From: Polyangiaceae bacterium
GTDB taxonomy: Bacteria; Myxococcota_A; Polyangia; Polyangiales; Polyangiaceae
Direction: 5' to 3'
NCBI GenBank assembly: GCA_020633205.1
Contig: JACKEB010000015.1
Location: forward strand, 310,001-374,000
Length of the DNA: 64,000 nucleotides
Position 1 is the stretch's first letter, and every line of letters starts with the position of its first letter. Of this stretch, positions 40,462 to 49,299 are shown piece by piece. The notes under the pieces are model-generated. The model saw nothing but the letters and a program-made list of their open reading frames with translations, did not search any database and was not told the origin of the DNA. Made by a program: the position numbers and the translations under genes.

Positions 40462-41820
40462 CTACTTCTGGCGTCGGCGCCGCAGCCCTAGCAGCGCGAG
40501 TCCGAGTGCCAAGGCGAGCGTCGAAGGTGTGTTCCGCGAGGAACCAGGAGTGCTGCAGCCGCAGCTCGAGTCACCCTTGAGCGTCACGGTTGCACCCGAG
40601 GTACCTGCCCCGGGGTCTTCGCTGCCGGCGCTGCCTCCGCTGATGGCGCCCGTCCCACCTTCGCCGGTGGTACCGCCGCTGCCGCTCGCGCCGCCGGTTC
40701 CGTTACCCGGATCACTGCCAGCGGGTACGACTCGCAACGCGTCCACGGCGATGTGCTGGTCGTCGCCAGGCGGCGAGCTCGAGGTGTCGTACACACTCAC
40801 GTCTTGATCTGCGCCCGCGTTGAAATCGAACTCACCCAGAGACACCCAGCCGCTCGCTTGGGATTGATCGATCACGACAGCGTCTTCCAGGCCGCCATGG
40901 GCGATGGCGTAGGTGGTCTCCTTGTGCACACCAAAAGCGGGGTCGATGTAGACCTCTAGCTGGTAGCGACCGGCGACCGCGAAGTCCATATGCCAACGTG
41001 CCCAGTTCGACGGATCCACGCTGTCATAGGCGTTGGTCCACAGCAGCGTTCCGTCGTAGCCGACGCCCTCTTCACTGCGCCAGAACTGACCGGGGCCGTA
41101 GGCGGCGAAGCAGCTGTCCCGCTCGTCGATGATGCGCCCTTCGGCGGGCACGACATCGCAATCAGGCACCGCTGGTGGCGTCACGAGGCCAGAGAACCAA
41201 TCGCTCGTGTGCTGACTCGCTGCGACGCTGATCTCCACATGAAGGTGATCCACGTGGGGGTTCGGTCCAGTGTATGCGCGGTCCTTCGAACCGGCGCCAC
41301 GCGAAGCGTTCCAGGTCCATTGATCCCAGATGATGTACTGGATCCCAATCGCTTCGGCGTTCTCGATTAGCCAGTTACCGACGGGGTCGCCCGCGTCGTT
41401 GTCAGCATCCGAATCTGCACCGACGACGGGGATCATGATGTCGAGGGCACGGCCCGTACCGTGAACGGAGAGCTCGCTCAGGTTCGCGGTGTTCTGTCGA
41501 CAGGCATAGCCACCGATGCTCGCGATCTGGGGGAAGTGGTCGTACAGGTACTGGCGTACGATCTCCCCGCCGCTCGTGATGCCGCCGGCGCAACTCGCGC
41601 CGTTGTTCCACGGCCCTGCGCCGGTGTAGTCGACGTATTGCGTGTCTCCGATGGCAAGCGTTTCCGTGGGGATTTGCCACGGGCCGGGGTGGGCCAGGCG
41701 TCCAGCCTGTGTGGCCGCGCCCTCGTCCGGCGCCGCTTCACCACAGCCCATACCCAAGCCCCCAAGAGCCACCAGGACAAGCAGCAGTGGTCCGCGTACC
41801 CAACGAATCCGCCCAAGCAT
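40462..41820 (-). CDS. Exported M15-like peptidase plus golvesin-type domain, MYXO-CTERM tail
   Basis: 452 residues. Signal peptide with a weak lipobox (GMGC, Cys26). Residues about 60-215 look like a D,D-peptidase-type (VanY/ARB_07466-like) domain: SVHGTGRALDIMIPVVG and HVDHLHVEI supply the His/Asp zinc ligands. Next is a golvesin/Xly-type beta domain (about 230-365; AYGPGQFWRSEEG, NWARWHMDFAVAGRYQLEVYID), a Gly/Ser spacer and a MYXO-CTERM tail (SSCGCSTPG, membrane helix, LRRRRQ). Likely role: peptidoglycan or cell-wall peptide cleavage outside the cell. It converges on the preceding lipoprotein gene (23 bp). Confidence 0.8.
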   Translation of the reverse strand: MLGRIRWVRGPLLLVLVALGGLGMGCGEAAPDEGAATQAGRLAHPGPWQIPTETLAIGDTQYVDYTGAGPWNNGASCAGGITSGGEIVRQYLYDHFPQIASIGGYACRQNTANLSELSVHGTGRALDIMIPVVGADSDADNDAGDPVGNWLIENAEAIGIQYIIWDQWTWNASRGAGSKDRAYTGPNPHVDHLHVEISVAASQHTSDWFSGLVTPPAVPDCDVVPAEGRIIDERDSCFAAYGPGQFWRSEEGVGYDGTLLWTNAYDSVDPSNWARWHMDFAVAGRYQLEVYIDPAFGVHKETTYAIAHGGLEDAVVIDQSQASGWVSLGEFDFNAGADQDVSVYDTSSSPPGDDQHIAVDALRVVPAGSDPGNGTGGASGSGGTTGEGGTGAISGGSAGSEDPGAGTSGATVTLKGDSSCGCSTPGSSRNTPSTLALALGLALLGLRRRRQK

Positions 41821-42024
41821 CGGCGGAGCTTAGCTCGGCATCGGGCGCCTGACCGGATCAAAAAGCGACCCCTTGGTCAGCTTTGCTGGAAACATTCAGG
41901 GAAACTGCACCTGCTGCGCCGCCAGCCGTTTGGTGGTCACGTCCTGCCCACTTGGCGGCGGGCGTCAAGACCGGGGCACAACCGGCCCGGGTCCTTGGCG
42001 CGACGCGTGCTATACGCGCTCGCC

Positions 42025-43518
42025 ATGCTCAAGAAGGTCCTGATCGCAAACCGGGGGGAAATCGCAGTTCGAGTCGCACGCACGTTGCGCGAGATGGGGA
42101 TTCGCTCGGTCGCCGTGTACAGCGACGCCGACCGCGAGAGCCTCCACGTACGCGTCTGCGACGAGGCCTATCACATCGGCCCCGCAGCTGCGGCGGAGAG
42201 TTATCTCCGCGCGGATAAGATCTTGGACGTCGCCAAGCGAGCTGGCTGCGACGGCGTGCATCCAGGCTACGGCTTCTTGAGTGAGAACGCGGAGTTCGCC
42301 GAGGCGTGCGAAGCGTCTGGGGTGACCTTCATCGGTCCGCCCCCGGGCGCGATGCGAGACATGGGTCTGAAGACCGCCGCGCGCGACAAGATGTCTGCTG
42401 CCGGAGTACCCATTGTTCCTGGCGGAAATGCAGACACGGTCGAAGAGGGCTTGGCTACGGCGGAGCGTATCGGGTACCCAGTGATGCTCAAGGCGACTGC
42501 CGGTGGCGGCGGTAAGGGCATGCGCCTCGTGCACAAGCCCGAGGAGCTAGGCCCGGCTCTCGAGCGCGCTCGGAGTGAGGCCAAGAAGGCCTTCGGTGAT
42601 GAGACCGTCTACATCGAGAAGGCGATCATTCAGCCGCGCCATGTGGAGATCCAGGTGCTTGGAGACAAGCACGGCAACATGGTGCATCTCTTCGAGCGCG
42701 ATTGTTCCGTGCAGCGTCGTCACCAAAAGGTGGTGGAAGAAGCGCCTTGCCCCGCCATCGACGAAGAGATCGTCCACAAGATGGGCGAGGTGGCGGTCAA
42801 GGGTGCAAAGGCGGTCGGATACTTTTCCGCAGGGACATTCGAATTCCTGTTGGGACAAGACAAGAGCTTCTACTTCTTGGAGATGAACACCCGCTTGCAG
42901 GTGGAGCATCCCGTGACCGAGCTGATCACTGGCGTCGACCTGGTGCGGGAGATGGTGCGTGTCGCTGCTGGACTGCCTCTGGAGTTCGAGCAGAAGGACC
43001 TCGAGCGTCGCGGCGCCGCCATCGAGTGCCGCATCTACGCGGAGGACCCCGCGACGGGCTTCCTGCCGTCCCCGGGAAAGATCACTCGCCTCCTCACCCC
43101 CTCTGGTCCTGGAGTGCGCGATGACTCCGGCGCCTACGAAGGCTGCACCATCAGCGCCAACTACGACCCGCTGATCTCGAAGCTGAGTGTTTGGGCTCCA
43201 ACGCGCGCTCAGGCCGTAGAGCGCATGCGCCGTGCCATCGGCGAGTACTTGGTGAGCGGTATTCGTACCAACCTTCCGTTCCATGAGCGCCTGTTCGAGC
43301 ACCCGGAGTTCGTCGCGGGGCACTACGACACCGGATTCATCGATCGCTTCCGCGACGTGCTGCTGGGTGGCACGACGTTGAACGCTGAGGAGCGCGCTGC
43401 GCTTGCGCGGGCCATTGCCGTTGCGGCGTACGAGCGCACCAACGGATCGGCCGGGGTCACGCAGAATGGATCCGGCATGAGTCCATGGGTCGCCGCGCAT
43501 CGCGCCGACCTTCGCTAG
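42025..43518 (+). CDS. accC: Biotin carboxylase subunit of acyl-CoA carboxylase
   Basis: 497 residues from the ATG at 42025 (MLKKVLIANRGEIAVR start, normal for the family). ATP-grasp signatures: GGGGKGMRLV, YIEKAIIQPRHVEIQVLGD, FLEMNTRLQVEHPVTEL. It carboxylates biotin on a carrier protein using bicarbonate and ATP. The carrier and carboxyltransferase genes are not adjacent, so it could serve acetyl-, propionyl- or another acyl-CoA carboxylase; the longer C-terminus than in E. coli AccC (about 450 residues) is compatible with the latter. A terminator-like hairpin follows at once. Confidence 0.9.
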   Translation: MLKKVLIANRGEIAVRVARTLREMGIRSVAVYSDADRESLHVRVCDEAYHIGPAAAAESYLRADKILDVAKRAGCDGVHPGYGFLSENAEFAEACEASGVTFIGPPPGAMRDMGLKTAARDKMSAAGVPIVPGGNADTVEEGLATAERIGYPVMLKATAGGGGKGMRLVHKPEELGPALERARSEAKKAFGDETVYIEKAIIQPRHVEIQVLGDKHGNMVHLFERDCSVQRRHQKVVEEAPCPAIDEEIVHKMGEVAVKGAKAVGYFSAGTFEFLLGQDKSFYFLEMNTRLQVEHPVTELITGVDLVREMVRVAAGLPLEFEQKDLERRGAAIECRIYAEDPATGFLPSPGKITRLLTPSGPGVRDDSGAYEGCTISANYDPLISKLSVWAPTRAQAVERMRRAIGEYLVSGIRTNLPFHERLFEHPEFVAGHYDTGFIDRFRDVLLGGTTLNAEERAALARAIAVAAYERTNGSAGVTQNGSGMSPWVAAHRADLR

Positions 43519-43519
43519 G

Positions 43520-43550
43520 CCCGTAGTCTGATTCCAGTCGCTACGGGTTT
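43520..43550 (+). terminator. Terminator-like hairpin after accC
   Basis: CCCGTAG (43520-43526) pairs with CTACGGG (43541-43547), with inner CTG/CAG pairing around ATTC, followed by TTT. It begins one base after the accC stop codon. Confidence 0.5.
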
Positions 43551-43613
43551 CGTCCTCGGCGTTCCCGTATCGATACGCTTGGTCCCCCGCGCGCTGCCGT
43601 GTAATTCCATTGC

Positions 43614-44771
43614 ATGGCAGCGCTCGACGGCATCCGCGTTCTCGATCTGACTCGTCTCCTCCCCGGGCCACTTGCCACTGTGGTGTTGGCGGACTTGGGC
43701 GCCACCGTAGATAAGGTCGAAGACGCCGCTGCTGGTGACTACACCCGCGTCACGCCACCCATGCAGGGTGACACCGGGTTGATGTTCCACACGTTGAACC
43801 GCGGCAAGCGCGGCATGGTGCTCGACCTCAAGAAGCCTGAGGGCGTTGCCGCGCTGAAACGCATGGTGATGAACTACGACGTCGTCTTCGAGCAGTTTCG
43901 TCCTGGGGTGCTCGATCGACTCGGGGTTGGACACAGCGTGCTGCGCGAGCTGAACCCGAAGCTCATCGTGTGTGCCTTGACCGGCTATGGCCAGACGGGG
44001 CCCCTCGCTCAGCGTGCTGGCCACGACTTGAACTACATGGCGCGTGCGGGCCTGTTGGGTGCGATGGGCCCGCGGGATCAGGCACCTGCAACGCCTTCCT
44101 TCCAGCTGGCGGATGTGAGTGGCGGAATGTGGTGCGTGATCGCCATCCTGGCTGCTTTGCGCGAGCGCGAGCTGACCGGGGAGGGGAAGCTCATCGACAT
44201 TGGGATGATCGAAAGCGTGGTCCCCTTCGCGCTCCCGGTCATGGCCAAGCTCATGGGGGGAGAGAGCGTCGAGCGAGGCAACGAGATGCTCACTGGTGGA
44301 CTCGCGATCTATCGCACCTATCAGACCAAGGACGGCGGGTCGGTGGCGTTCGGAGCACTGGAGCCGAAGTTCTTCCAGGCGTTCTTCAACGCTGTGGAGA
44401 TGCCGGTGGATGCGAGCTACGTCGTACCAGGGGCGCACCAGGTAGAGTTACAAGCAAAGCTCGCGGCGTTGTTTGCCTCCCGCACGCGGGACGAGTGGCT
44501 AGCGCTGAACGACAAGCACGACGTGTGCCTCGAGCCCGTGCTGCGTCCAGACGAGCTGTTTGACGACGCTCACTTGAAAGCACGCAAGGTGTTCCTCGAC
44601 GTCGAGACCGCCGACGGTGTGGTCAAGCAGGTGCGCACTCCGGTGACGCCCCTCGACCTGGAGCCGCGCCCGGCACCGAAGCAAGGCGAGCACACCGACC
44701 AGATCCTCAGCGACGCAGGCTTTGGCGCTGACGAGATCGCCGCGCTGCGAGCCCAGCGCGCCGTTCGTTGA
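43614..44771 (+). CDS. CaiB/BaiF (class III) CoA-transferase or alpha-methylacyl-CoA racemase
   Basis: 385 residues. Family III signatures: LDGIRVLDLTRLLPGPLATVVLADLGA, GDYTRVTPP, FHTLNRGKRGMVLDLKKPEG, ALTGYGQTGPLAQRAGHDLNYMA, FQLADVSGGMW (Asp region), GGLAIYRTYQTKDGGSVAFGALEPKFF. The AGHDLNYMA, LADVSGG and ALEPKFF blocks match alpha-methylacyl-CoA racemase more than CaiB, so racemisation of branched acyl-CoA is the best guess; formyl- or carnitine-CoA transfer is the alternative. It follows accC by 95 bp, separated by a hairpin. Confidence 0.85.
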   Translation: MAALDGIRVLDLTRLLPGPLATVVLADLGATVDKVEDAAAGDYTRVTPPMQGDTGLMFHTLNRGKRGMVLDLKKPEGVAALKRMVMNYDVVFEQFRPGVLDRLGVGHSVLRELNPKLIVCALTGYGQTGPLAQRAGHDLNYMARAGLLGAMGPRDQAPATPSFQLADVSGGMWCVIAILAALRERELTGEGKLIDIGMIESVVPFALPVMAKLMGGESVERGNEMLTGGLAIYRTYQTKDGGSVAFGALEPKFFQAFFNAVEMPVDASYVVPGAHQVELQAKLAALFASRTRDEWLALNDKHDVCLEPVLRPDELFDDAHLKARKVFLDVETADGVVKQVRTPVTPLDLEPRPAPKQGEHTDQILSDAGFGADEIAALRAQRAVR

Positions 44772-44782
44772 GCGCTTAGCCC

Positions 44783-44808
44783 CTAGCTGTTCCCGGAGGA
44801 CCAGCTAG
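44783..44808. terminator. Bidirectional terminator-like hairpin between convergent genes
   Basis: CTAGCTG (44783-44789) and CAGCTAG (44802-44808) form a perfect 7-bp stem, with TCC/GGA pairing inside around a CGGA loop. It lies between the convergent CoA-transferase and MshEN genes and includes the stop codon of the latter. There is no T run. Confidence 0.5.
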
Positions 44809-46202
44809 ACGCGCTTGTATTCTTCGACGAACTCCCAGTCGGCGATGAGTCGCTTCTTCAGCAGTAGCGAGAGCAAAGCCGCAAACATCGACTCCCAACG
44901 GGCGTTTTCCCCGAGGATTTCCGTTGCGTCAGCGCCGTGGGAAACAGCGCGTAGCGCCGCCACTAGATCTCGTGCGGTGAGTTGATCTTCACCAGCTTCG
45001 GCTGGCTCCACTTCGGCTTCAGGCTCAGCGCGGGGTGACTGCGCGGAGCGTGCCGGCAGATTGATCGTCGTTCCGTCCAGCAGGGTAAGCGACACCATGC
45101 GAGGCGTCTTGCCCGTGCGTGGCTGGGGCATCACGACGTCGCGCGCGGGAACTCGGGAGCTCTCCGGCACAGGGGTCAGACTGCGGGGCGGTTCGTCCGG
45201 CTGGGACGGTGCGCGGCTGCTTGGCGTTGGCTCAAGACCTGTGTAGCCCCCGTCGGCGCCTTGCGAGCTGGGTGGCGAACTCGGAGTCGCGGCAGATACT
45301 GCGGGAGGTGCTTCCGTGGGGATATCCTCCGCGCCGCCGGCAAGAAAGTCTTGGGGCACTTCGGCTGTGGCTTCAGGTTCGGCTGCGGGCGCCACATCAG
45401 GTGGATGGGAGCTCGGTGGGATGTTTACGCTCGGCGCTCCGGCCATTGCCGGCGGGGGTTCTGTTTCGCCCTGGTCGGGTGTGTCGCTCGCGTCGCTTGG
45501 CGTTGGCGGTTCGCTAGCCGAGAGCTTGGTGCTTGGCGGCGCTGCCTCTGAGGTTGGGCCGGCGACCTCCGGCGAGCCCTCGGAGACAGCGGCTTGCGCC
45601 AGTGGTGGCTCCGGGCTCTCGACCTCCACCTCGATGTCGAGCTCCGACGGAGCTTCTTTGCGAGGCGGCTGTGGCGGCTTGGGGGGAGGGCGCTTGGGCT
45701 CCGCGGTGGTTGGCACCGCCATGGGATCAGAAGGCTCCGCGCCCCCAGCGGTCGTGGTGCCGTAGTAGACGCGGATGGCTGCGCGGATGTCCGAGGGAGG
45801 CGCGATCATTGCGCGCACCGGAAGGCCACTGAACTGTCGCACTTGCTCCAGTGCTGCTTCGTCCGTCGGGTCATCCATGGCCACGTAGAGCGTCTGCCCG
45901 AGTCCGCGCACACGGCGGACGAAGATTGGGACCAAACAGAAGCGTTCCACGACCTGGCTTGGGACCAGGTTCAGCAGCTGGCGCGAAAAATCGATATGGT
46001 AAAGCGAGACCCAGGGCACCGACAGCTGCTGGCTCAAGATCTGGGTGACCTGCGTCTCCGAAATCAAGCCGGACTCCACGAGCAGGGTCCCGAGGCGTCG
46101 ACGATCCTCGCGCTGACGCTCCAGCACCTCATCGAGCTGCTGGCGCGTGATCATCTGGGCTTCTACGAGCAGATCGCCGAGTCGGACTCTCGGGGCGGCC
46201 AT
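44805..46202 (-). CDS. MshEN (GspE N-terminal) domain protein with long Pro/Ser linker
   Basis: 465 residues. The N-terminal 150 residues are a MshEN/GspII-E-N domain: RLGDLLVEAQMITRQQLDEVLERQ, GTLLVESGLISETQVTQILSQQL, VPWVSL, LVPSQVVERFCLVPIFV, then VAMDDPTDEAALEQVRQFSGLPV. MshEN domains bind cyclic-di-GMP in some proteins, but which residues do so here cannot be checked by eye. A Pro/Ser/Ala-rich, acidic linker (about 155-370) leads to a short C-terminal domain (VSLTLLDGTTINLPARS, LLSLLLKKRLIADWEFVEEY). No secretion ATPase follows. Probably a signalling adaptor. Confidence 0.75.
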   Translation of the reverse strand: MAAPRVRLGDLLVEAQMITRQQLDEVLERQREDRRRLGTLLVESGLISETQVTQILSQQLSVPWVSLYHIDFSRQLLNLVPSQVVERFCLVPIFVRRVRGLGQTLYVAMDDPTDEAALEQVRQFSGLPVRAMIAPPSDIRAAIRVYYGTTTAGGAEPSDPMAVPTTAEPKRPPPKPPQPPRKEAPSELDIEVEVESPEPPLAQAAVSEGSPEVAGPTSEAAPPSTKLSASEPPTPSDASDTPDQGETEPPPAMAGAPSVNIPPSSHPPDVAPAAEPEATAEVPQDFLAGGAEDIPTEAPPAVSAATPSSPPSSQGADGGYTGLEPTPSSRAPSQPDEPPRSLTPVPESSRVPARDVVMPQPRTGKTPRMVSLTLLDGTTINLPARSAQSPRAEPEAEVEPAEAGEDQLTARDLVAALRAVSHGADATEILGENARWESMFAALLSLLLKKRLIADWEFVEEYKRV

Positions 46203-46556
46203 TGCTCTCAGGACCCTACCCCGAAAGCCTGAACTTCCCGAGGAGAATCGCCGACTGACTGCTTCCTTCGGAAAGCGCCACCTGCTCGCGTCTGAGCCAC
46301 TTCAATAGGTGGCGGGCCCTTCTCAACGTCGGATGCCCCCCCGCGTGCGATTGCCGCATTCGCGAGACAATCTAGCAGTGCTCCTCCCACTGATCCTCTT
46401 CCGCACCGATCACTATCGCTTCATGTTGCACCCTCCCCCCCAAAACCCACCCCCGGCGAGGGTCTGGCGGCACTCAGAAGAAAAAGTGCATCGGCCGGGG
46501 CTAGCCGTGTTTCCCCTTCACCCCAAACCCCTGCGGGGATGGTAAGTTACTCAGCG
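46203..46556. other. Intergenic region with G-quadruplex-type sequence
   Basis: About 350 bp between divergent genes. Minus-strand bases 46454-46431 read GGGGG-T-GGG-TTTT-GGGGGGG-A-GGG, a canonical four-tract G-quadruplex pattern with short loops. Copies of the dispersed G-rich motif are part of it (46431-46448) and lie at 46515-46530 (GGGTTTGGGGTGAAGG). No promoter could be fixed; no RNA gene seen. Confidence 0.65.
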
Positions 46557-49211
46557 ATGCGACCGTGCCCCCAGTGCGGAACGCAGTGCGCCGAGGAGCA
46601 CAAATACTGTCCGGCTTGCGGATTTCCCGTCGGCAGTGTTCGCACCACAGCCACTGACGACAAGTTGATCGGACAGGAGCTACCTGGGGGCTACCTGATC
46701 CTCGACTTGCTCAGCGTTGGCGGCATGGGGCGGGTGTACCGCGCCGAGCAACGCGTACTCGGACGAACCGTCGCGGTGAAGATCATCCATCCTCACTTGC
46801 TCAGCGACGAAAACTCCGCCCTGCGCTTCATGACCGAAGCGCGCGCCGCGTCCCAGCTCAATCACCCCAACTCGATCAGCGTGATCGACTTCGGGCGCAC
46901 CGACGACGGGCAGCCCTATCTGGTGATGGAGTTTCTGCGAGGAAAAGACCTCGCGCGAGTTGCCTACGAGGACGGGCCGCTATCGTTCGTGCGCATCGTA
47001 GATATTCTGCGACAAGTGTTGTTTGCGCTTTCCGATGCCCACGAGATGGGCATCGTGCACCGCGACCTGAAGCCAGAGAACATCCTCTGCGAGCCGCTTC
47101 GGCGCGGTGGCGATCACGTCAAGGTCGTCGACTTCGGCCTGGCCAAGCTGAAGCAGGACGCGACGATGCCCAACGTCACCAGTCCTGGCATCGTCTGTGG
47201 CACGCCCGACTACATGGCGCCGGAGCAGGGGAGAGGCGATCCTATCGACGGACGCACCGACCTGTACGCGGTCGGCGTGATCCTGTTCCAGCTGCTCACG
47301 GGCCGCCTGCCTTTCGAGGCGGAGAGCCCAACGCAAGTGGTGATGATGCACCTGTCGATCCCCGTGCCGGATCCAACCCAGGTGGCCCCAGAGCGCAACA
47401 TCCCGGAGCCTCTGGTCTCCGTTGTGAGCAAGGCGCTCGAGAAGGACGCAGAGCATCGTTACCAGGATGCGCTCGAGTTCGCCGACGCGCTGAAGGATGC
47501 GATCGACCTGGTCGAGGCAGAGGAAAAGGAGCGCTCGAGCGGCGTTCCGCCAGTGCCGGTTACGGGCAGCGTTCAGTGCCCAGCCTGTGAGTCCGTCGTG
47601 CCGCTGCAGAAGTTCTGCGGCGAGTGTGGCGCTCGCTTGCCGCTGAATAGCGTCGTGCCTGAAGCGCCCTCGGTGCCGTCGCTACCTTTGCCAATGGTGG
47701 GGCGCGACGAAGACCTCGCGTGGCTCGCGGATCGCCGCGACCAGCTCATCGAAGAGGTGTCTGGGGCGCGGTTGGTGGGCGAATCGGGTGCCGGCAAGAC
47801 GCGCTTGCTCAAAGAGTTCTTGGGGCGCGCAGAGAGCGCCGGAGATCTGGTCGTCTACGCGACGCCGGATCCCCATGGAGCCGAGGTCGCTTACTACGCG
47901 CTGCGGGAAACCCTCGGCGTGTTGCTAAAGCGTCGAAAGAACGGCGCATCGATGCCCGACGTCACGGACGCGCCCAGCGAGGTGGCTGCGGCAATCCGCG
48001 AGGTCTTCGAAGGGCCGAGAGACGACGACAGACGTAGTGTGCTCGAGCGTCGCTTTGCCTTGGCGGAAGCGCTGCGCTGGGCACTCGGAGAGGCCCGTCA
48101 GCAGACGAACGGGGCAGTGATCGTCGCGTTGGACGATCTGCATCGCATGGATGGCGCGAGTCGAAGTGCGTTCGCGGACGCGCTCGGCGAGCCGCCGGCG
48201 GTGCGTACCCTGATCCTCGCGGCTCACGTTCCCGGGTTTGAAACCGGCTGGGGAGCTGCTCACGCCGCCCGCGTCATCAGCGGCCTGCCAACCCCCGCCG
48301 TTTCCCGGCTGCTCAAGGCGAGCCGCCCGGGAGAGCGGCTGCGTGCGATTGGCGACGCGGGGGCGCGCGGGGTACTCCCGATGTACGTCGAGCAAGTGAT
48401 CCGCTTCACCCTCGAAGGGGGTAAGGAGCCTCCCACCCGCCTCGCAGATCTCGTTGCTGATCGCGTGGCCGCGCTGGAGCCTGATGCGCGCCGCGTGCTG
48501 CAAGCCGTCGCGGTGCTCGGCGACGAGGTGGAACCCATCGCGTTCGGCACCATGGTGCCAAACGTCAGTGACGTGCTCGGTGCGCTGAACCAGCTCGTTC
48601 AGGCGGGTATGGTGGTGCGTCACGCGGGTACGCTCTCGACTTCGCACCCGCTGATCCGTGACGTGGTGTTGGCGGCGGTGCCGGCTGGAGTGCGCCGCGA
48701 CCTACACTTCCGTGCGGTAAAGGTTTGCGAGGAGTCGGGGGCGCCGATCGAAGCCCACGCGCTCCACGCCTTCTACTCCCAGGACTCCTTCCAAGCGCTG
48801 CTCCTGTTGGAGCAAGTCGCCGACCGTGCCTCTGCCCGTGGCGACACGCAGGCTGCGGTGCTTGCGCTTCGCCGCGGACTCGAGCTGGCTCGGCAAGAGA
48901 TCGCTCGAGGTGAGTTGGACGACCCGCTGCGCGCGGTGCTCATCTTCAGCCGTAAGCTCGGAGACGCTCTGACTCGCGCGGGCAATTTCAGTGACGCTGA
49001 GGGTGTTCTACGCGAGGCGCTGGATCTGGCAGGCCCCAGCGGTACGGACCGCGCGCGGGTGCTCAGCGCGCTCGCCCACGTTGCCCATGGCCGCAAGCGC
49101 TCCGACGAGGCCTTCGAATACATCAACGAGGCGATCGAGGTGGCTCGCAAATCCGGGGCACACGAGCTCTTGTTGTCTCTCGAGACGATGCGCCGCGACT
49201 GGGCTTCCTGA
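46557..49211 (+). CDS. Ser/Thr protein kinase with zinc ribbons, NTPase and TPR-like modules
   Basis: 884 residues from the ATG at 46557; an ATG at 46539 is the alternative. A zinc ribbon opens the protein (CPQCGTQC...YCPACG). The kinase domain (about 45-310) has GGMGRVYRAEQRVLGRTVAVK, HRDLKPEN (about 168-175), DFGLAKL and GTPDYMAPEQ, so it is catalytically complete. A second zinc ribbon (CPACESVVPLQKFCGECG) lies near 339-363. Then follow a P-loop NTPase (GESGAGKT near 408, VIVALDDLHRMDG) of STAND/AAA16 type and a TPR-like helical end. Such kinases are common in myxobacteria; the target is unknown. No membrane segment, so it is probably cytoplasmic. Confidence 0.88.
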   Translation: MRPCPQCGTQCAEEHKYCPACGFPVGSVRTTATDDKLIGQELPGGYLILDLLSVGGMGRVYRAEQRVLGRTVAVKIIHPHLLSDENSALRFMTEARAASQLNHPNSISVIDFGRTDDGQPYLVMEFLRGKDLARVAYEDGPLSFVRIVDILRQVLFALSDAHEMGIVHRDLKPENILCEPLRRGGDHVKVVDFGLAKLKQDATMPNVTSPGIVCGTPDYMAPEQGRGDPIDGRTDLYAVGVILFQLLTGRLPFEAESPTQVVMMHLSIPVPDPTQVAPERNIPEPLVSVVSKALEKDAEHRYQDALEFADALKDAIDLVEAEEKERSSGVPPVPVTGSVQCPACESVVPLQKFCGECGARLPLNSVVPEAPSVPSLPLPMVGRDEDLAWLADRRDQLIEEVSGARLVGESGAGKTRLLKEFLGRAESAGDLVVYATPDPHGAEVAYYALRETLGVLLKRRKNGASMPDVTDAPSEVAAAIREVFEGPRDDDRRSVLERRFALAEALRWALGEARQQTNGAVIVALDDLHRMDGASRSAFADALGEPPAVRTLILAAHVPGFETGWGAAHAARVISGLPTPAVSRLLKASRPGERLRAIGDAGARGVLPMYVEQVIRFTLEGGKEPPTRLADLVADRVAALEPDARRVLQAVAVLGDEVEPIAFGTMVPNVSDVLGALNQLVQAGMVVRHAGTLSTSHPLIRDVVLAAVPAGVRRDLHFRAVKVCEESGAPIEAHALHAFYSQDSFQALLLLEQVADRASARGDTQAAVLALRRGLELARQEIARGELDDPLRAVLIFSRKLGDALTRAGNFSDAEGVLREALDLAGPSGTDRARVLSALAHVAHGRKRSDEAFEYINEAIEVARKSGAHELLLSLETMRRDWAS

Positions 49212-49299
49212 GCCGGGCCGGCACGAGAATGGGCACTATTCGGCGTCCGCGGTCGCAAACCCTTTGTGACCGGGGCGTCGCGTCGCTACACCGCGGGGG

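Noticed and set aside
41461..42024. N-terminal extension of the biotin carboxylase frame
   Set aside because: The sequence before 42025 is antisense to the M15-like gene and has no biotin-carboxylase similarity; the family start MLKKVLIANRGE is at 42025.
43614..44438. Minus-strand 307-codon frame over the CoA-transferase gene
   Set aside because: Shadow frame, His/Arg-rich and without motif, while the plus strand shows complete family III signatures.
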